A stretch of 32,768 bases of DNA, from assembly GCA_900762325.1 (NCBI GenBank), contig CAAFGG010000025.1, positions 1-32,768 of the forward strand. Direction: 5' to 3'. The notes beneath the pieces are model-generated. The model was not told where the DNA came from and made no database searches. It worked only from the letters and a program-made list of their open reading frames with translations. Both the position numbers and the translations under genes were made by a program. Positions within the stretch are counted from its first letter, which is position 1, and each line of letters starts with the position of its first letter. Origin of the DNA: an uncultured Collinsella sp. (lineage in GTDB: Bacteria > Actinomycetota > Coriobacteriia > Coriobacteriales > Coriobacteriaceae). Positions 24,272 to 31,744 of this stretch are shown here, in pieces.

Positions 24272-24883
24272 ATGAACCATGTAAAACACGTCATTCCGAT
24301 GTCCGATACATCGGTCAGCATTAAGCCTGAGGATATTCAGCCAACGGTGCTGCCCGATGCATTTATCCAGTCTGATATCGTGCGTAAACTCAATACGTTG
24401 AGCCTGCCGCGCTATGATCAGCTGCCCAACGTGACGCTCTATCGCGATCAGGTGATTGAGTATGTCTCGCTGTGGATGGAGCCGCTTTCTATTTGTGTTG
24501 AGCAACCCGTTATTACGCCTTCGATGATCAATAACTACGTAAAGGTTGGCTTGGTTCCCGCCCCTGCTAAAAAGCAGTATGGTCGCGAGCAGATTGCGCG
24601 TCTGATTGCCATTTGCATCTTTAAGCAGGTGCTGCCCATTGCGGCGGTTCAGGCGCTCTTTAATATCCAGCGTTTGAGCTACGATGCCCCGACGGCCTTT
24701 GATTATGTGGTCGATCAGCTTGAGGCATCGATTCGTGCGGCATTTTCCGTCGAGCAGACGCCCGTTCCCGATACCGCTCATCAGGTCACGCGTGAGTCGC
24801 TGCTTGTTCGCAGCGCGGTATCGTCCTTCGTTTCGAAGGCGTATCTGATGAGTTATCTTAAGTTCAACGGGTTTAGCAGCTAG
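24272..24883 (+). CDS. DUF1836 protein, MerR-like HTH regulator
   Basis: 203 aa. DUF1836 proteins carry a MerR-like helix-turn-helix; here ITPSMINNYVKVGLVPAPAKKQYGREQIARLIAI sits mid-protein, followed by a helical region (FKQVLPIAAVQALFN). Ligand and targets are unknown. The ATG at 24272 fits GGAGGG at 24261-24266. The frame is open upstream to 24107, overlapping trxB, but that part is AT-rich and contains the trxB hairpin. It converges on degV with a long palindrome between. A shared motif upstream of this gene and degV suggests it may control both (inference). Confidence 0.8.
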   Translation: MNHVKHVIPMSDTSVSIKPEDIQPTVLPDAFIQSDIVRKLNTLSLPRYDQLPNVTLYRDQVIEYVSLWMEPLSICVEQPVITPSMINNYVKVGLVPAPAKKQYGREQIARLIAICIFKQVLPIAAVQALFNIQRLSYDAPTAFDYVVDQLEASIRAAFSVEQTPVPDTAHQVTRESLLVRSAVSSFVSKAYLMSYLKFNGFSS

Positions 24884-24895
24884 CGACTTGTGAGG

Positions 24896-25003
24896 TGGTG
24901 GGACAAAATAATCAGTAGTATTTGTCCCAGGTATGATAGCGAGTTCAAGCTAGCTTCCGCTATCGACCCTGGGACTAATACTACTGATTATTTTGTCCCA
25001 CCA
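24896..25003. repeat. Long nested palindrome between convergent genes
   Basis: Arms 24896-24930 and 24969-25003 are 35 bases each with one mismatch. Each arm is itself a small hairpin, because TGGGAC and GTCCCA occur at its ends. Inside, GATAGCG (24935-24941) pairs with CGCTATC (24958-24964), and the centre holds the 10-base palindrome AAGCTAGCTT (24947-24956). It ends 12 bases before the degV stop codon (minus strand) and probably serves as a two-way terminator, though it is far longer than needed. Confidence 0.85.
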
Positions 25004-25014
25004 ACGTTGCAGCC

Positions 25015-25881
25015 TTAGCGTCCCGAAGCTACGCCCATGCCATAGCCGATGATCAGGCCGTGCATCTCGGCGTAATAGGAATCAAGGCCGTTGCAGGGCA
25101 TGATGATGGCCTTTGAGCCTGGCCAATGCTCAACAATGTGATCTGCCAGCGTCTGGGCACCCGCTTCGTTCTCAACATGATCGATGACAACCTCGCCGCC
25201 GGCAAAACCCTCCGCTTCCATGGTGTCGATAATCTTGTTGAGCATCTTCTTTTCGCCACGCGTATGCCCGACGAGCTCGATCTCGCCTGCTTTGCTCGCG
25301 GTGCCCAAAATGCGGATATTGAGCTTGTTGGCAATGACGCCGGCGGCCTTAGGGATTCGTCCGGCCTTCGCGAGGTTCTGGTAGTTGCACAGGCTAAAGA
25401 GGATCTTGCTGTTTTGCTCTAGGGCATCAAAATAGCTGCAAGCATCATCAAAGGAAACATCCGGATTGCTTGCAAGATAGCGATCAAACAGCAAGAAGAT
25501 CAGGTCCATCTTGCCTCCAGCGGCACGTGAGTTGACCAGGTGAATCTGGCGCTCGGGGTCCTCGGCAAGGACCATATCGCGTGCCGTAGCGGCGGCGTTG
25601 TAGCTACCCGAGACACCCTCGGAGATGGGCATGCAAATCGTCTTATCGGCCAGCTTAAAAAGCTCTGCCCACTCCCCTACACTGGGACATGCGCTCGACG
25701 AGGCGCTCGACTCCGCCTGTACGGCGCAATTGAGCTCGTGGACATCGAGTGACAAATCATCGACAAACTCACGCTCCCCCACTCGAATCTTGAGGGGTGC
25801 AAATGCATAGGTTGTATGAGGTGCGGTTGGTTGCCAATCGCGGAGGTTACAGCTCGAATCAGAAATAAGCGCCCAGCTCAT
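25015..25881 (-). CDS. DegV family fatty-acid-binding protein
   Basis: 288 aa. DegV proteins bind a fatty acid; in Firmicutes the related FakB partner presents it to the kinase FakA for phosphorylation. Visible motifs: N-terminal ALISDSSCNL, the SSACPSVGEWAELF loop (usual form TSxPSPGxW), ISEGVSGSYNAA (usual ISSxLSGTYxSA), and the C-terminal PGSKAIIMPCNGLDSYYAE. No FakA-like gene is in the window, so the partner cannot be named. Its promoter region has a TATAAT on the minus strand (25911-25916) and an inverted repeat just upstream. Confidence 0.9.
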   Translation of the reverse strand: MSWALISDSSCNLRDWQPTAPHTTYAFAPLKIRVGEREFVDDLSLDVHELNCAVQAESSASSSACPSVGEWAELFKLADKTICMPISEGVSGSYNAAATARDMVLAEDPERQIHLVNSRAAGGKMDLIFLLFDRYLASNPDVSFDDACSYFDALEQNSKILFSLCNYQNLAKAGRIPKAAGVIANKLNIRILGTASKAGEIELVGHTRGEKKMLNKIIDTMEAEGFAGGEVVIDHVENEAGAQTLADHIVEHWPGSKAIIMPCNGLDSYYAEMHGLIIGYGMGVASGR

Positions 25882-25910
25882 AGAGGGTCCTTTCTAGTTG
25901 TTCCTCAATA

Positions 25911-25916
25911 ATTATA
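25911..25916 (-). promoter_or_regulatory. -10 element of degV
   Basis: Perfect TATAAT on the minus strand, 30 bases before the ATG. The matching -35 position (25934-25939, CTCGCA) is poor, which fits a promoter that needs an activator. Confidence 0.6.
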
Positions 25917-25941
25917 GCCATCTTGCCGCTCTGTGCGAGGT

Positions 25942-25969
25942 CTATCTAGTATTGAAAACTAGATAGTCT
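25942..25969. promoter_or_regulatory. Inverted repeat upstream of degV, possible operator
   Basis: CTATCTAGT (25942-25950) and ACTAGATAG (25958-25966) are perfect 9-base inverted repeats spaced by 7. They lie directly upstream of the weak -35. AAAACTAGATAGTCT (25955-25969) matches 14 of 15 bases upstream of the DUF1836 gene. Confidence 0.6.
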
Positions 25970-26003
25970 GCCACACAAAAAATGACGCTGCATCCAAAGT
26001 AAT

Positions 26004-26033
26004 GGACCCCGCAGCCCGAAAGCTGCGAGGTCC
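26004..26033 (-). terminator. Hairpin after the NlpC/P60 gene
   Basis: GGACCCCGCAGC (26004-26015) pairs with GCTGCGAGGTCC (26022-26033), 12 pairs with one wobble-type change, 25 bases past the stop. On the minus strand ATTACTTTGG follows, only weakly T-rich. Confidence 0.6.
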
Positions 26034-26057
26034 ACATTCGTTCGCTGTTAAAAAAGC

Positions 26058-27161
26058 TTAGTAGCGCACGAAGATGTAGTTGTTGTTCATGCCGGCGGCA
26101 ACGGAGCTGACGATAACACCCGTGTTGTAGTCGGAAGCATGAATCATCTGACCACCACCGATGTAAATGCCGGTGTGGTACGAGTTGACCACGACATCGC
26201 CCGGCTGCGGATCGGACACGCGGGTCCAGCCCATAAAGGTGCCGGTGGTGCCCAGACGGCAATAACGGCCGGTGAGGCAGTAGCTTACAAAGCCGGAGCA
26301 GTCAAAGCTGTTCGGTCCAATACCGCCCCAGGAATAGGCGCAACCGAGCTTGCTGTAGGCGCGCGACACAACGCTGCCGCCGTCAACGGACTGGTTCGGA
26401 GCAGGCGCAGGAGTCGGAGCGGGGGTCGGAGCGGGCTGCGGTGTTGGAGCGGGCTGCGGTGTTGGAGTGGGGGTCGGAGCGGGCTGCGGTGCCGGAGTGT
26501 TCTCGGTCGTACCGGCAGTCTCATGGCTTACCGTGGCCTTCTCGGCGGTACTGGCGTTGATGCCGGCCTGCAGCGCGGCGTTGGCCTCGGCCTCAGCGGC
26601 AAGCTCAGCCTGCAGCTGTGAATCCAGAGAGTTTACGACGTTCTGTGCTTCAGCCTGCTGGGCGTTAAGCTCGTCGACCTTCTTTTGCGTGGTGGCGACG
26701 TTCTTTTCCTGCTCGGCCTGCTTATCGGTGAGCTGCTGTTTAAGCTCCTTGACTTCCTGAATGGTCTGAGCCTGCTTATCGGAAACTTTGCCGTAGTAGA
26801 ACAGACGGTTGAGCATATCGCTCAGGTCATCGACACCCGTCAGAACCTGAAGCAGGCTCAGACCGCCGGTTTTGTACTCGCCGGCGACATAGGTCGAGAG
26901 CTTGGCCTGACCATCGGCGATCTCCTGCTGCTTCTGCGTGATCTCGCCGGCAGTTTGATCGAGCGCCTGCGTCTGCGTGGCGAGCTCATCGTAAATCTGC
27001 TGGGTTTGGGTACCGATCTGCTCGAGCTTCGTACGAGCAGCGGCAAGGTCGGATGCGGTATCGGCGTAGGCAGGAGCCGCGAGGCCCAAGCCCAAAACAC
27101 AAGCGAGGGTTGCCGTAGCAGCGCAGCGTGCCATGTTTTTGTGCGTGTTTGCTGTGCGCAT
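26058..27161 (-). CDS. Secreted NlpC/P60 peptidoglycan hydrolase with coiled coil
   Basis: 367 aa. A signal peptide (about 1-33, cleavage after AYA) is followed by a long coiled coil rich in Gln, Glu and Lys (about 35-200), a Pro/Thr/Ala linker (about 222-262) and an NlpC/P60 domain (about 265-367). The catalytic Cys288 (DCSG), His329 (YHTG) and a second His341 (MIHAS) are present. The design matches RipA/CwlO/PcsB-type D,L-endopeptidases that open the wall for growth or separation; the coiled coil suggests control by FtsEX or a similar partner (inference). It follows apt by 32 bp and is probably the last gene of the minus-strand operon. The linker DNA is a short tandem repeat. Confidence 0.94.
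   Translation of the reverse strand: MRTANTHKNMARCAATATLACVLGLGLAAPAYADTASDLAAARTKLEQIGTQTQQIYDELATQTQALDQTAGEITQKQQEIADGQAKLSTYVAGEYKTGGLSLLQVLTGVDDLSDMLNRLFYYGKVSDKQAQTIQEVKELKQQLTDKQAEQEKNVATTQKKVDELNAQQAEAQNVVNSLDSQLQAELAAEAEANAALQAGINASTAEKATVSHETAGTTENTPAPQPAPTPTPTPQPAPTPQPAPTPAPTPAPAPNQSVDGGSVVSRAYSKLGCAYSWGGIGPNSFDCSGFVSYCLTGRYCRLGTTGTFMGWTRVSDPQPGDVVVNSYHTGIYIGGGQMIHASDYNTGVIVSSVAAGMNNNYIFVRY
26399..26507. repeat. Tandem repeat coding for the Pro/Thr/Ala linker
   Basis: Repeats of about 18 bases with the theme GGAGCGGGCTGCGGTGTT, in the plus orientation, encode PAPTP/QPAPTP repeats on the minus strand. Near-identical neighbouring units suggest recent slippage, so the linker length may vary between strains. 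Confidence 0.75.
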
Positions 27162-27193
27162 GTAGCTTCCTTTCCAGTAACTAAGGGTAACGG

Positions 27194-27724
27194 CTAGTCC
27201 ACCGTCACCAGGCTAAAGAGCTCCACATCGTCATCAGACGGCGTGAGCTTCTCGCGCGGGTTGAGAAACGCAAGCTCAAGGATACAACCGTAACCGATAA
27301 GCTTTGCGCCCATATCTCGCACCAGTTTACCTGTTGCCTCGACGGTTCCGCCCGTCGCGATCAAGTCGTCCAGAATCAACACGGTATCTTTAGAGCTGAT
27401 AGCGTCGGCATGGATCTCAATTGAATCGGTGCCGTACTCGAGCTCGTAGCTCTGGCTCACGGTCTCGCGCGGCAGCTTGCCCGGTTTACGTGCGGGAACA
27501 AAGCCGGCGCCAAGGGCTACAGCTACCGGTACGCCAACCATAAAGCCGCGAGCCTCGGGACCCACGACCTTGGTGATGCCCATGCCGGCAAAGTGCTCGG
27601 CGAGGGCATCGGTCATGGCTTTGAGTGCCTCGGGATTGCCAAAGAGCGGCGTGATGTCTTTAAAGATGACTCCGGGCTCGGGATAGTCGGGGATGTCGAC
27701 GATTTGAGATTCGAAGTCGTACAT
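27194..27724 (-). CDS. apt: Adenine phosphoribosyltransferase
   Basis: Purine salvage enzyme making AMP from adenine and PRPP. 176 aa, usual length. FESQIVDIPDYPEPGVIFKDITPLF opens the protein in two parts, VGPEARGFMVGVPVA follows, and the PRPP loop is VLILDDLIATGGT. ATG at 27724 fits GAAAGGT upstream; an earlier ATG at 27739 contains that site. It lies 40 bp after the MerR gene and 32 bp before the NlpC/P60 gene. Confidence 0.96.
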   Translation of the reverse strand: MYDFESQIVDIPDYPEPGVIFKDITPLFGNPEALKAMTDALAEHFAGMGITKVVGPEARGFMVGVPVAVALGAGFVPARKPGKLPRETVSQSYELEYGTDSIEIHADAISSKDTVLILDDLIATGGTVEATGKLVRDMGAKLIGYGCILELAFLNPREKLTPSDDDVELFSLVTVD

Positions 27725-27764
27725 TGTATGACCTTTCAATGGGTTGCCGGATAAGCGGCAGCTG

Positions 27765-28643
27765 TTATTTGCCCGCGGTGGCGGTTCCGGTTTGCGAAGG
27801 GGCGACGACCTTGAGCGGCTTTACGAGAGAATCCTCGTGTGAAGCCGGCGCAGCTATCTCTTCGTTTTTGGCCTTGGTGGACTCGGAGCGAGTGATTTCC
27901 TCATCGAGTGCATCGATGTCGGCGTCCTCGACCACGGCGTTGAGCGACTCAAAAACGCGGTTCTTGAGCAGCGCGGTGTGCACGCCCTCCGTCAGGTCGT
28001 GAAGCTTCTTAAACGCACGTTCGAGCTTGGCATCGCGCTCGTCATCGGAGGTATCCATGCCGAGCATACTCACGAGCACCTGCTCAAACATCGAGGACTC
28101 GCGGTTGGCGGAAGACACGTATTGACGCAGGTTGCGCGGCTCGATATGGAAGCGTGACAGCTCGGAGCAGTAGCGGATGATCGGGAAATCGCGACCATCG
28201 ACGAGCTCACGATTCTGCGGACTCTTGATGATGCGAATGAGGTCGTTCTCGGCGAGCGAGCGGATAAACGAAATCTCGACGCCCAGCATATCGGGAATGG
28301 TCTCGATGGGATGCAGCTTTTGCTTAGTCTCCTTGGGCTCCGTCTTGAGCGGAACATCGGACAGCAAGCCCACCTCGTAGGCGAGCGTTGACAGGTCCGT
28401 GGCGTTTTCCAAGCGCTGCTTAATTACGTTCAGCGGCATATAGCGGGTCTTCTGCAGGTGCAGAATGACCTCCAGACGATCAACGTCCTCTTTGGAGTAC
28501 TGACGGTATCCCTTAGGCGTACGATGAGGGGTAATGAGCCCCTCATCCTCTAGAAATCTAATTTTTGAGTTCGAAAGATCGGGGTATGCGCCTCGAAGAA
28601 GGTTGACGACTTGGCCGATACTCAGATAGTTGCGTTCGGCCAT
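27765..28643 (-). CDS. MerR-family regulator, FtsR/Rv1828-like
   Basis: 292 aa. The N-terminal winged MerR HTH is clear: LSIGQVVNLLRGAYPDLSNSKIRFLEDEGLITPHRTPKGYRQYSKEDVDRL across residues 7-57. A second, degenerate HTH-like part follows (about 115-170), and the tail is charged. No metal-binding Cys cluster is seen. It starts three bases after the FHA gene stop. The FHA-MerR pair with a nearby pgsA paralogue matches the mycobacterial garA-Rv1828 region; the corynebacterial homologue FtsR activates ftsZ. That role here is inferred from context and domain type. Confidence 0.88.
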   Translation of the reverse strand: MAERNYLSIGQVVNLLRGAYPDLSNSKIRFLEDEGLITPHRTPKGYRQYSKEDVDRLEVILHLQKTRYMPLNVIKQRLENATDLSTLAYEVGLLSDVPLKTEPKETKQKLHPIETIPDMLGVEISFIRSLAENDLIRIIKSPQNRELVDGRDFPIIRYCSELSRFHIEPRNLRQYVSSANRESSMFEQVLVSMLGMDTSDDERDAKLERAFKKLHDLTEGVHTALLKNRVFESLNAVVEDADIDALDEEITRSESTKAKNEEIAAPASHEDSLVKPLKVVAPSQTGTATAGK

Positions 28644-28646
28644 GCC

Positions 28647-29081
28647 CTATTCACCGGTTTCGATGCGCTCCGGCGTGCTCTCGTGGTAGATGAGCGTAAA
28701 CGTACCGATCTGGACGGAAGAACCGTCGTGCAGCGGGGCTGCATTGACGATGGCACCGTCGACCCAGGTGCCATTGAGCGAGCCCAAGTCCTCGATGCGA
28801 GCGCCGAGGCCCTCGCGAATAATGCGGGCGTGGCTGCGCGAAACGGTCATGTCATTGAGGAAGATGCCGTTCGCAGGATCGCGGCCGATGGTGGTCACGT
28901 CGTCCTCGAGCTCAAAGGCGGCACCAGTCTGCGGACCCTTGACGATGGACAGAACGGGAGCGGTGATGCGCACGTTGGCCATAAGGTCGGGAACGGTGAC
29001 GTCGCTTGAAGGCACGCGGAATACGCAGGTAGCGTCAGCAGTCTTATCATTCTGAGGCATATTGTTAACCATGTTGTCCAT
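28647..29081 (-). CDS. GarA/OdhI-like FHA domain protein
   Basis: 144 aa. The FHA domain has IGRDPANGIFLNDMTVSRSHARI (residues about 70-92) and DLGSLNGTWVDG, the phosphothreonine-binding loops. The N-terminus contains DATCVFRVP, aligned with ETTSVFR of GarA/OdhI, where Ser/Thr kinases phosphorylate a Thr; one Thr of the pair is kept. GarA/OdhI inhibits 2-oxoglutarate dehydrogenase and switches glutamate metabolism; whether such targets exist here cannot be seen. The start at 29081 fits AGGGG upstream; the frame is open to 29114. No kinase gene is in the window. Confidence 0.88.
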   Translation of the reverse strand: MDNMVNNMPQNDKTADATCVFRVPSSDVTVPDLMANVRITAPVLSIVKGPQTGAAFELEDDVTTIGRDPANGIFLNDMTVSRSHARIIREGLGARIEDLGSLNGTWVDGAIVNAAPLHDGSSVQIGTFTLIYHESTPERIETGE

Positions 29082-29147
29082 GACAACCCCTAACTTATCG
29101 CGGACGTGCCGCAAATAATGAACCGTACGTAATCATACCCCAACGAA

Positions 29148-29852
29148 TCAGTCTTCGATTTCAGGGTTCAGAAAGTCGATGTCCTCGTCCTCGGGATGCG
29201 CGAGAGCCTGTTTAATGGCCGCTCCGCCCTTAATGGAGTAGATGACAGCCGTGAGCATGGAGAAGATCACGCCGCCGTACACAAAGAAGATGCCGAGGGG
29301 CACCGAGCTTCCGTTGAGGCCCGGGAAGGCCGTGAGGGTTGAAGGTAAAAGATGCAGTCCGTCAATAACGGGGAAACCGAGCAGCATGAGCGAGAAGCCG
29401 GTCATGAGCAGCGCTGTCGCAATCTTTCCGGGGAAGACGACGTCAATGGGACGAGGGTGGTAATGGCGAACGATAAGTGTGCCGATGCCCAGATAGATGT
29501 CACGGCCGATAATGAGCACGCAGACCCAGATGGGTAGCTCTCCGCGGACCACCAGTCCCAAGACGCCGGTAAACAGCAGTGCACGGTCGCAGATGGGGTC
29601 CATGACCTTGCCGAGCCACGAGACCGTTTTAGTCATGCGGGCAATCTGACCGTCCATCCAGTCGGTGGAGGCCGCAACGGCGTAGATAACGATGGCGATG
29701 ACGCGGTTGTTGTCCGTCACAAACAGGTACAGAAATACCAGGGTGAGGATCAGGCGCGTAAAGGTGATGAAATTGGAGATCGTAAAGATCTTATTCGACG
29801 GGTAATCGGAAGTGCCGATAAGCTCCTTTTTGATCTTCTTTTTGATGCCCAC
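29148..29852 (-). CDS. CDP-alcohol phosphatidyltransferase, second PgsA paralogue
   Basis: 234 aa membrane protein. The signature DG-x2-AR-x8-G-x3-D-x3-D is complete at residues 67-89 (MDGQIAR to DPICD). A basic N-terminus (GIKKKIKKE) and several helices follow, with an acidic tail. The start is GTG at 29852 with GGGGGAG upstream; the ATG at 29942 lies upstream of the promoter found at 29889-29917, so it is rejected. It resembles mycobacterial pgsA2, which also sits near garA. The acceptor alcohol (glycerol phosphate, inositol phosphate or other) cannot be read. The first PgsA is at 8180-8818. Confidence 0.9.
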   Translation of the reverse strand: MGIKKKIKKELIGTSDYPSNKIFTISNFITFTRLILTLVFLYLFVTDNNRVIAIVIYAVAASTDWMDGQIARMTKTVSWLGKVMDPICDRALLFTGVLGLVVRGELPIWVCVLIIGRDIYLGIGTLIVRHYHPRPIDVVFPGKIATALLMTGFSLMLLGFPVIDGLHLLPSTLTAFPGLNGSSVPLGIFFVYGGVIFSMLTAVIYSIKGGAAIKQALAHPEDEDIDFLNPEIED

Positions 29853-29888
29853 AGGACTCCCCCGCTGGTTAACGACAAAACTTTCGCT

Positions 29889-29917
29889 ACTATACCCGTT
29901 CCGGCGATGTCTATCCA
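29889..29917 (-). promoter_or_regulatory. Promoter of the pgsA2-FHA-MerR-apt-NlpC run
   Basis: On the minus strand TGGATA (29912-29917) and TATAGT (29889-29894) are spaced by 17 bases. The expected leader to the GTG at 29852 is about 30 bases. Confidence 0.65.
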
Positions 29918-29980
29918 GCGTAAGCATAGAGAGTCCAGACATGAGGAAGGCGCTTTTGGGCGGCGGTGGATTTCACATTC

Positions 29981-30037
29981 GTGTACATCAGCCTCCAAAC
30001 ATGCCGAAAAATGTCGGTTTTGGAGGGTGATGTACAC
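29981..30037. repeat. 19-bp hairpin upstream of the ABC genes
   Basis: GTGTACATCAGCCTCCAAA (29981-29999) pairs with 30019-30037, with one mismatch (29991 against 30027). The loop holds CCGA...TCGG, a smaller stem. It lies between the divergent pgsA2 and lanF genes and has no T-run, so it is not a terminator of either. Confidence 0.75.
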
Positions 30038-30248
30038 GTTTTGATTCGGTGATGACATCGATCGGGAAAGTAGTTGCCTTAAGCAAATTAATCATGATGT
30101 GCGGGTCGAGAAGGGCTGGCGCCAAAAGAGCCCAACGGCCGTTACGGCTTCGTTAGAAACGCGCCCCACCATGGATGGTGAACCCGAAAGGTAAGGCGCG
30201 CGGGCACGGTGGCTCGGCCCGCGCGCCCGGAAGAGAAAGGATAAACCC
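30038..30248 (+). other. Leader region of the ABC operon
   Basis: No gene is seen. A GC-rich hairpin lies at 30195-30227 (GGCGCGCGGGC with GCCCGCGCGCC), four bases before the ribosome site AAGAGAAAGGA. No clear promoter was found. Base composition rises here from AT-rich (about 30038-30110) to GC-rich, so foreign DNA may begin in this stretch. Confidence 0.5.
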
Positions 30249-30977
30249 ATGGGTTACATGCTCGAGACGCGTGGGCTCACCAAGCGATTCGGCCGCGGCG
30301 ACCAGGCGCAGGACGCCGTGGCCGACGTGAGCCTTCATATCCGCGAGGGCGAGGTGTACGGGCTGCTCGGTCCCAACGGCGCCGGCAAGTCGACAACGCT
30401 CAAGATGATCTGCGGGATGCTGCGGCCGACGGCCGGGGAGATCCTCTTTGCCGGGCACGCCTGGCGCCGCGAGGACCTCTACGCAATCGGCAGCCTCATC
30501 GAGGAGGCGCCGCTCTACCCCAACCTCACCGCGCGCGAGAACCTGCGCGTGCGCACCACGCTGCTGGGCCTTCCCGAGAGCCGCATAGATGAGGTGCTCG
30601 CCGCCGTGGACCTCGTGGACACCGGGAAGAAGCGCGCCGGGCGCTTCTCGATGGGCATGCGGCAGCGCCTGGGGCTCGCGCTGGCGCTGATCGCTCGGCC
30701 ACGCCTGCTCGTGCTCGACGAGCCCACCAACGGCCTCGACCCCATCGGCATCGAGGAGCTGCGCGACCAGATCCGCGGCTTCGCGGCGGCGGGTACGACG
30801 GTGATCGTTTCGAGCCACATCCTCTCCGAGGTGCAGCAGATGGCGGACGCCATCGGCATCATCTGCGAGGGGCGCCTCGCCTACGAGGATGCGCTTCGGC
30901 CCGGGCAGGACCTCGAGGAACTCTTCATGAGCTTCTGCCGGGAAGGGCGACGAGCACGCGGGGAGGTGGCGGCATGA
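30249..30977 (+). CDS. Lantibiotic immunity-type ABC transporter ATPase (LanF)
   Basis: 242 aa ATP-binding subunit. Walker A GPNGAGKST is at 41-49, signature FSMGMRQRLGLA near 133-144, Walker B LLVLDEP near 153-159, and H-loop SSHILSE. The Q-loop carries Glu in place of Gln (LIEEAPLYPNLTARENL, about 83-99), the E-loop form described for lantibiotic immunity and bacitracin-type exporters. ARENLRVRTTLLGLPESRI also matches LanF proteins such as NisF/SpaF. It would drive export of an antimicrobial peptide from the membrane with the two permeases downstream. The stop overlaps lanE (ATGA). Codon use is richer in GCG and CTC than in the genes upstream. Confidence 0.9.
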   Translation: MGYMLETRGLTKRFGRGDQAQDAVADVSLHIREGEVYGLLGPNGAGKSTTLKMICGMLRPTAGEILFAGHAWRREDLYAIGSLIEEAPLYPNLTARENLRVRTTLLGLPESRIDEVLAAVDLVDTGKKRAGRFSMGMRQRLGLALALIARPRLLVLDEPTNGLDPIGIEELRDQIRGFAAAGTTVIVSSHILSEVQQMADAIGIICEGRLAYEDALRPGQDLEELFMSFCREGRRARGEVAA

Positions 30978-31744
30978 CGGGCGAGAAAGGCGGCCTACTC
31001 GCGGGCCTGCGCGCCGAGGCCCTGAAGTCGCGCCACGCGGCACCGGTTCGCCTGGCCGTGCTCATGGCGCTGCCGATGCCGCTGCTCGGCGCGATGCCCT
31101 ACCGGGGCGTACAGATCTTTAGCGCGTGGAACTACTGGTACGCGCTCTTCCTGCCCGTGTCTCTATCGCTCGTGGTGGCGTGCGTCGCGCGGGCGGACGC
31201 TCGCACGCGGATGCGGGGGCTTTTGGGCCTGGGCTTCCCGCTCGGGCGCGCCTGGTGGGCCAAGGCGCTCTGGTGCCTCGCTCTTTGCACGCTCTCGAAC
31301 CTCGTGGTCTTCGGCATCTACCTCGTGGGATCGGCGTTCTCCTCGCAGGGTCTCACGGCCGCGGGCACGCTCACGATGCTCCTCTGCGCGCTCGCCAACA
31401 CGGTGACCGCGGCGTGGATGATCCCCGCAGGGCTCTTCCTCACGGCGCGGCTCGGCATGCTCGCGGGCATCTTCTGCCCGCTCGCCGCGCAACTCGTAGG
31501 TGGGTTCGCCTGGTCGTTGGTGCCGCTGCCGCAGCTCTTTCCGCCGTCGGCGAACATGGTCATCCCCACGAGCTTCATCCCCGTGCTGCCGAGCGGCGAG
31601 CCACTCGCGGCGGACATGGCGCTCGGCGAGGCGCTCGCGTCGGACGGCATGCTCACGCTGGCGGGCCTTGCGGTCTGCGCGCTCGCGTTCGCCGCGCTCA
31701 CGGCGGCGGGCGCGGCCTGGTTCGCGCGCTCCGAGGAGAGGTGA
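30974..31744 (+). CDS. Lantibiotic immunity-type ABC permease (LanE/MutE-like)
   Basis: 256 aa with about six membrane helices. It resembles the MutE/EpiE permease family: an early AEALKSRHAAPVRLAVLMAL segment, FSAWNYWYALFLPVSLSLVVACV, and a late external loop with FIPVLPSGEPLAAD. Start and stop overlap the neighbours (ATGA with lanF, TGATG with lanG), so the three are one coupled operon. The substrate cannot be read; no lantibiotic precursor or modification genes are in the window. Codon use is GC-rich like lanF. Confidence 0.85.
   Translation: MTGEKGGLLAGLRAEALKSRHAAPVRLAVLMALPMPLLGAMPYRGVQIFSAWNYWYALFLPVSLSLVVACVARADARTRMRGLLGLGFPLGRAWWAKALWCLALCTLSNLVVFGIYLVGSAFSSQGLTAAGTLTMLLCALANTVTAAWMIPAGLFLTARLGMLAGIFCPLAAQLVGGFAWSLVPLPQLFPPSANMVIPTSFIPVLPSGEPLAADMALGEALASDGMLTLAGLAVCALAFAALTAAGAAWFARSEER

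Noticed and set aside
28080..28100. Partial match to the repeat core (GCTCAAACAT)
   Set aside because: A 10-base match within the MerR coding sequence with no flanking core or arms; chance.
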